A stretch of 64,000 nucleotides of DNA from Treponema medium. GTDB lineage: Bacteria > Spirochaetota > Spirochaetia > Treponematales > Treponemataceae. Within the stretch, counting starts at the first letter, position 1. Each line of letters starts with the position of its first letter. Made by a program: the position numbers and the translations under genes. The DNA is taken from contig NZ_CP031393.1 of assembly GCF_017161265.1 (NCBI RefSeq), positions 1 to 64,000 of the forward strand, written 5' to 3'. Shown piece after piece: positions 60,188 to 64,000 of the stretch. The notes below the pieces were generated by a model, which was given only the letters and a program-made list of their open reading frames with translations, was not told where the DNA came from and did not search any database.

Positions 60188-62895
60188 TCGGATGTTTCTC
60201 CGTTACCGGTATGGGCTTCGGGCGCTTCATAACGCTGCGTATCCGTCAGCTTGCGTGCCACCTCGACGGTTTCGATAATCTCAAGCTGATCCCCGACTTT
60301 TATGTCGTTGAAGTTCTCAAGCGCAATACCGCATTCATAGCCGGCAGCCACTTCTTTGACGTCATCCTTAAACCGGCGCAAGGACGCAAGCTTACCGGAG
60401 AACACCACAATACCGTCGCGGATAAGGTGAACCGTACTGCTCCGTTTTACCGTACCTTCAAGTATATATGAACCGGCGATATTGCCGACCTTAGGTACTT
60501 TAATGACGCTGCGGATTTCAGCCATACCGATAACATTCTCTTTAATATCGGGACTGAGCATTCCTTCCATAGCCTGCTGAATTTCTTCAACGGCCTTATA
60601 GATAACATTATACTTGCGAATATCGACTTTTTCCTGTTCGGCAAGCGCCTTTGCCTGCGATGTGGGACGGACATTAAAGCCGATAATAATCGCATTGGAA
60701 TCCGCCGCGGCAAGCATAACATCGGAGTCGTTGATTGCGCCGGCAGATGCATGGATAACATTCAAGCGTATTTCTTTTGTAGACAGCTTTTCGAGCGATT
60801 GCTTCAAGGCTTCTACCGATCCCTGTACGTCGCCCTTGATAATAACTTTCAGTTCAAGGACTTCGCCCTCAGTAATCGTTTCATACAGATTGTCGAGCGT
60901 CACCTTCTTCACATTACGTGAATCTTCAAACCGTTTAAGCTCCTGCCGCTTTAACGAAATCTGACGAGCCATACGTTCTGATTCGGTTACTTGGAAGGGA
61001 TCACCCGCATTCGGCATTCCTTCAAGTCCTAAAATCTCTACCGGCATACTCGGCGTTGCTTCGTCTATCTTTTCACCTTTGTCGTTAAAGATAGCGCGAA
61101 CACGTCCTGAATAAACGCCTGCAACATAGGGATCTCCGGTATGGAGCGTTCCACGCTGTACGATAATCGTTGCGACAACGCCGCGTCCGTGATCGATCTT
61201 AGACTCAACCACCTTTCCTTCCGCGCGGCAGCTATAATTCGCTTTCAGCTCCAATACTTCAGCCTGCAACAGGATTGCATCGAGCAGGTCGTCGATTCCC
61301 TTTTTCTGCAACGCTGAAATAGGAACATAGATCGTATCTCCGCCCCATTCTTCGGCAACAAGGCCGAGTTCGCCAAGACGGGTTTTTATCTTATCGGGAT
61401 TCGCTTCCGGTTTATCAATCTTGTTGATTGCAACGATTATCGGAACCTTTGCATCCTTCGCATGGTTCAACGCTTCAATTGTCTGAGGCATAACGCCGTC
61501 ATCGGCTGCAACAACCAATACGACGATATCGGTAACCTCGGCTCCGCGCGCACGCATCATCGTAAAGGCTTCGTGACCGGGCGTATCAAGGAAGGTAATA
61601 TTTCCCTTGGGAGTAGACACCATATAGGCGCCGATATGCTGCGTAATACCGCCGAATTCATGGGCAGTAACATTGGTACTGCGAATAGCATCCAGTGTCT
61701 TGGTCTTACCGTGGTCGACATGTCCCATAATAGTAACAACCGGCGGACGTGTCAGCAACTCGGCATCTTCATCACTAACGGTTTCGATAATGGTCTCATC
61801 ATAGAGGCTGACGATTTTCACATCGCATTCGTATTCCGAAGCAAGGATGGTCGCAGTATCTGCATCGATGGACTGATTCATTGTTACCATCATGCCCATT
61901 TCCATCAGCTTACCGATAAGTTCCGATGCTTTAAGGTTCATCTTTCGAGCCAATTCCGCAACGGAAATAGATTCCATCATTTCGATGCTCTTGGGAACGG
62001 CGCTTACCTTTTCTTTAGCTTTCTTCTTCTGTTGCAGCAGCTTTTCTTCAAAGAATTCGCTTTCCTGATCTTTACGCAAATAGGTCTTTTTGCCCTTAAA
62101 CGCTTTTTTAGTATTCTGTTTGTTGGTTTCAAGCGGCATCGGGCTTGACATCGGCCGACCGCCGGCACCACCTCTATTCTGTCCGCCTTGGAAACCGGGT
62201 TTATTAAAGCCGCCCGTACGCGGTCTATCCGACGAATAGCCGCCTGCTCGACCGCCACGATTGTTCTCACCGCGTCCATCCTGCTGTGTCCGCCCTTGTC
62301 CACCGGTAAAGCCGGACTTATGCCGATTACCTTGGTTACCGAACCGGCTCATTGGTTTAGAACCGCCCGCAAGATTCCCCGCGCGACGGTCGGGTCGTTT
62401 GCTGCTTAAATCCAGCGAACGAATTTGATTCTTATTATCAGATTGCGTCTGTTGAGCCTGAGATTGGGTTTCGGCATTCTCTCTCCGTATCGGTTTATCA
62501 GACCGATTCCTGTCATAACGCTCTGTGCGCTCACCGCTGTGCTTTTGCACGCGCCGGTTTTCTTCTCCCTGCACATGAGCGGGACTTTTTCGTTCTGCAG
62601 GCTGTGCCGAGCGTTCCGATGTTTTTTTCGCCTGAGGAGAAGAGTCCACAGGAGTTGAAGATACAACAGGGCGCCGTTTAGGTTCGCTGACAGAACGATC
62701 TCCGGCAGCGTTTGAATGAGCGGAATTCGATGCGGGATGTGCAACCGGCTTCAGCTTACGCTTTATAGTCCGCACCGGTCTTTGTTCTGCGGTTTGCTGT
62801 ACCTGAGGCTGAGCTGCCGGCGCTGAAGCCGGTTCCGGCTTTGCCTTTTTGAGAATAACTTTTTGTTCCTGAGTATTTTCGATACCGTCTGCCAT
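60184..62895 (-). CDS. infB: Translation initiation factor IF-2
   Basis: GTPase of 903 residues delivering initiator tRNA to the 30S subunit. The N-terminal part (1-290) is disordered and Arg/Gln/Gly-rich (NRGGAGGRPMSS). A short IF2N-like helical segment (VAELARKMNLKASELIGKLMEMG) follows, then the G domain (VTIMGHVDHGKTKTLDAI, DTPGHEAFTMM, NKID) and domains II-IV. ATG 62895 with AGGAG is the start; the frame is open to 62925 inside nusA. Confidence 0.95.
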   Translation of the reverse strand: MADGIENTQEQKVILKKAKPEPASAPAAQPQVQQTAEQRPVRTIKRKLKPVAHPASNSAHSNAAGDRSVSEPKRRPVVSSTPVDSSPQAKKTSERSAQPAERKSPAHVQGEENRRVQKHSGERTERYDRNRSDKPIRRENAETQSQAQQTQSDNKNQIRSLDLSSKRPDRRAGNLAGGSKPMSRFGNQGNRHKSGFTGGQGRTQQDGRGENNRGGRAGGYSSDRPRTGGFNKPGFQGGQNRGGAGGRPMSSPMPLETNKQNTKKAFKGKKTYLRKDQESEFFEEKLLQQKKKAKEKVSAVPKSIEMMESISVAELARKMNLKASELIGKLMEMGMMVTMNQSIDADTATILASEYECDVKIVSLYDETIIETVSDEDAELLTRPPVVTIMGHVDHGKTKTLDAIRSTNVTAHEFGGITQHIGAYMVSTPKGNITFLDTPGHEAFTMMRARGAEVTDIVVLVVAADDGVMPQTIEALNHAKDAKVPIIVAINKIDKPEANPDKIKTRLGELGLVAEEWGGDTIYVPISALQKKGIDDLLDAILLQAEVLELKANYSCRAEGKVVESKIDHGRGVVATIIVQRGTLHTGDPYVAGVYSGRVRAIFNDKGEKIDEATPSMPVEILGLEGMPNAGDPFQVTESERMARQISLKRQELKRFEDSRNVKKVTLDNLYETITEGEVLELKVIIKGDVQGSVEALKQSLEKLSTKEIRLNVIHASAGAINDSDVMLAAADSNAIIIGFNVRPTSQAKALAEQEKVDIRKYNVIYKAVEEIQQAMEGMLSPDIKENVIGMAEIRSVIKVPKVGNIAGSYILEGTVKRSSTVHLIRDGIVVFSGKLASLRRFKDDVKEVAAGYECGIALENFNDIKVGDQLEIIETVEVARKLTDTQRYEAPEAHTGNGETSE

Positions 62896-62902
62896 ACAAC
62901 TC

Positions 62903-64000
62903 CTATTCTTCGTCCTCATATTCAAAACTTAAACCGACACCACAGTTAGGACAGACTGTCATATCGATCGTAATCGGTGCCCCGCATTCGGGACATTCGT
63001 ATACTTCTTCTTCATCTTCAGCAGATGCAGGCATTGTTTGATTTTCAGGCTGTGCTTCCTGTTCCGGCACTTGATTTTCATCAACAATCTCAAATGATTC
63101 GTTGATTAACGCCTCAAGGGCATTAACTTTTTCTTCTGACATACCGGGAAGTGCGCAGAGTTCTTGATGCGGAACATCCAAGAATTGCTCAACCGTTTCA
63201 ATATGATTCTCATGCAAGAGCGCTAACACATCAGGGTCAATACCTTCAACCTCTTCCAGTAAAATAGCCTCATCATTGAACAGATCTTCCGCAGCTTTAC
63301 GAGTTTCGGCGTGAATATCCATCTCTTGGAACTGTTTTTCGGTTTTTACATCGATACTCCAATCCGCCAACCGGTTCGCCAACCGGACATTCAAGCCCTG
63401 CTTTCCAATAGCGATTGAAAGCTGACTTTCCGCGACAACGGCAAGCGCCGTACGCTTTTCCGTATCAAGGATAACGACATCCAATACTTCAGCCGGAGAG
63501 AGGGCATTGGCTATAAATACAGCCGGATCGCTCGAATACTCAAGCACGTCGATTTTTTCTCCCTCCAACTCGGTAATAATCGCCTGGATACGAGTACCTT
63601 TTGGACCGACACAGGCGCCGACGGGATCCACATCCTCTCTATGAGAGATAACGGCAACCTTTGTCCTGTAGCCGGGTTCGCGGACGATTTTGTACAATTC
63701 AACAATATTATCGTAAATTTCAGGAACCTCAAGTTCCATTAAGCGGCGCACAAAATCGGGATCGGTACGAGAAAGGATGAGCTGTACGACATTCGATTGC
63801 CGGTGTTTTTTTACTTCCTTTATAAGAGCTTTTATTCTATCGTTTGGATGATATATTTCCTGCGGAAGCTGAAATTTCCGCGGCAAAAGCCCTTCGACTT
63901 TTCCGAGATCGACATAGATATTATCATTTTTCTTTCGCTGATAATAGCCGATGATAATCTCACCCTCTTTCGCCTTATACTCGGAATAAATGCTGTCTTT
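62903..64000 (-). CDS. nusA: Transcription factor NusA (5' end outside window) with C-terminal zinc ribbon
   Basis: Antitermination/elongation factor. The frame stays open to the right edge (QRKKNDNIYVDLGKVEGLLP, the S1 domain), so the TTG at 63886 is internal. KH domains: GACVGPKGTRIQAIITELEGEKIDVLEY and SIAIGKQGLNVRLANRLADW. Helical repeats and an acidic linker follow. A CxxC...CxxC zinc ribbon (CPECGAPITIDMTVCPNCG) ends the protein; many NusA proteins lack it. Confidence 0.94.
   Translation of the reverse strand, partial: KDSIYSEYKAKEGEIIIGYYQRKKNDNIYVDLGKVEGLLPRKFQLPQEIYHPNDRIKALIKEVKKHRQSNVVQLILSRTDPDFVRRLMELEVPEIYDNIVELYKIVREPGYRTKVAVISHREDVDPVGACVGPKGTRIQAIITELEGEKIDVLEYSSDPAVFIANALSPAEVLDVVILDTEKRTALAVVAESQLSIAIGKQGLNVRLANRLADWSIDVKTEKQFQEMDIHAETRKAAEDLFNDEAILLEEVEGIDPDVLALLHENHIETVEQFLDVPHQELCALPGMSEEKVNALEALINESFEIVDENQVPEQEAQPENQTMPASAEDEEEVYECPECGAPITIDMTVCPNCGVGLSFEYEDEE

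Overview
The window comes from a spirochaete, most probably an oral Treponema of the T. vincentii/T. medium type. This is an inference from tandem FlaA-type filament-sheath proteins, a dentipain-like IdeS-family lipoprotein, three chemoreceptors, a P13-like protein and the nusA-infB-rbfA-truB-ribF-rpsO-pnp-dut block. No rRNA gene is present to confirm it.

Layout. 1-4733 is a type I restriction specificity locus: an expressed hsdS (5' end outside the window), two inverted silent target-recognition cassettes, a tyrosine recombinase and a VapBC-type module. Inverted repeats link the cassettes to the active gene, so this is an hsdS shuffling locus. 5.5-9.2 kb holds an SPFH protein and a UvrD/PcrA helicase. 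9.2-16 kb has hemerythrin, the dentipain-like protein and oligoendopeptidase F, separated by intergenic DNA packed with perfect hairpins. 16-26 kb has small and membrane proteins, the flaA pair with a consensus sigma-70 promoter, a RecQ-like helicase, purine nucleoside phosphorylase and envelope proteins. 26-30 kb is a phnDCEE-type ABC importer. 30-42 kb has a predicted outer-membrane protein, a short FMN dehydrogenase, RsuA, a chemoreceptor, a five-gene ABC system with a DUF3798-type binding lipoprotein, a DMT permease and a HAD phosphatase. At 42.4-45.3 kb a lipoprotein gene with a 16-G tract in its promoter is split by an ISAs1-family element; a 9-bp target duplication allows the original 515-codon frame to be rebuilt exactly. 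45.4-52 kb holds tRNA-Gly, a chemoreceptor, fliS and a FlgN-like gene, a CBS protein, and a second chemoreceptor whose 5' end carries a 16-C tract. 52.4-54.7 kb is an LptF/LptG pair, and 54.7-64 kb is the transcription/translation block on the minus strand, with nusA running off the right edge.

Three kinds of switching can be read from the sequence: DNA inversion in hsdS, homopolymer slippage at two surface/sensory genes, and IS insertion. The least explained feature is the intergenic DNA. One class is arrays of hairpins with unrelated stem sequences but a recurrent hexaloop (ANGGAN or its complement). Another is a roughly 138-bp element present three times whose stems differ in sequence but keep pairing. 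A third is a family built on complementary GGCATCTCTAAAA arms.
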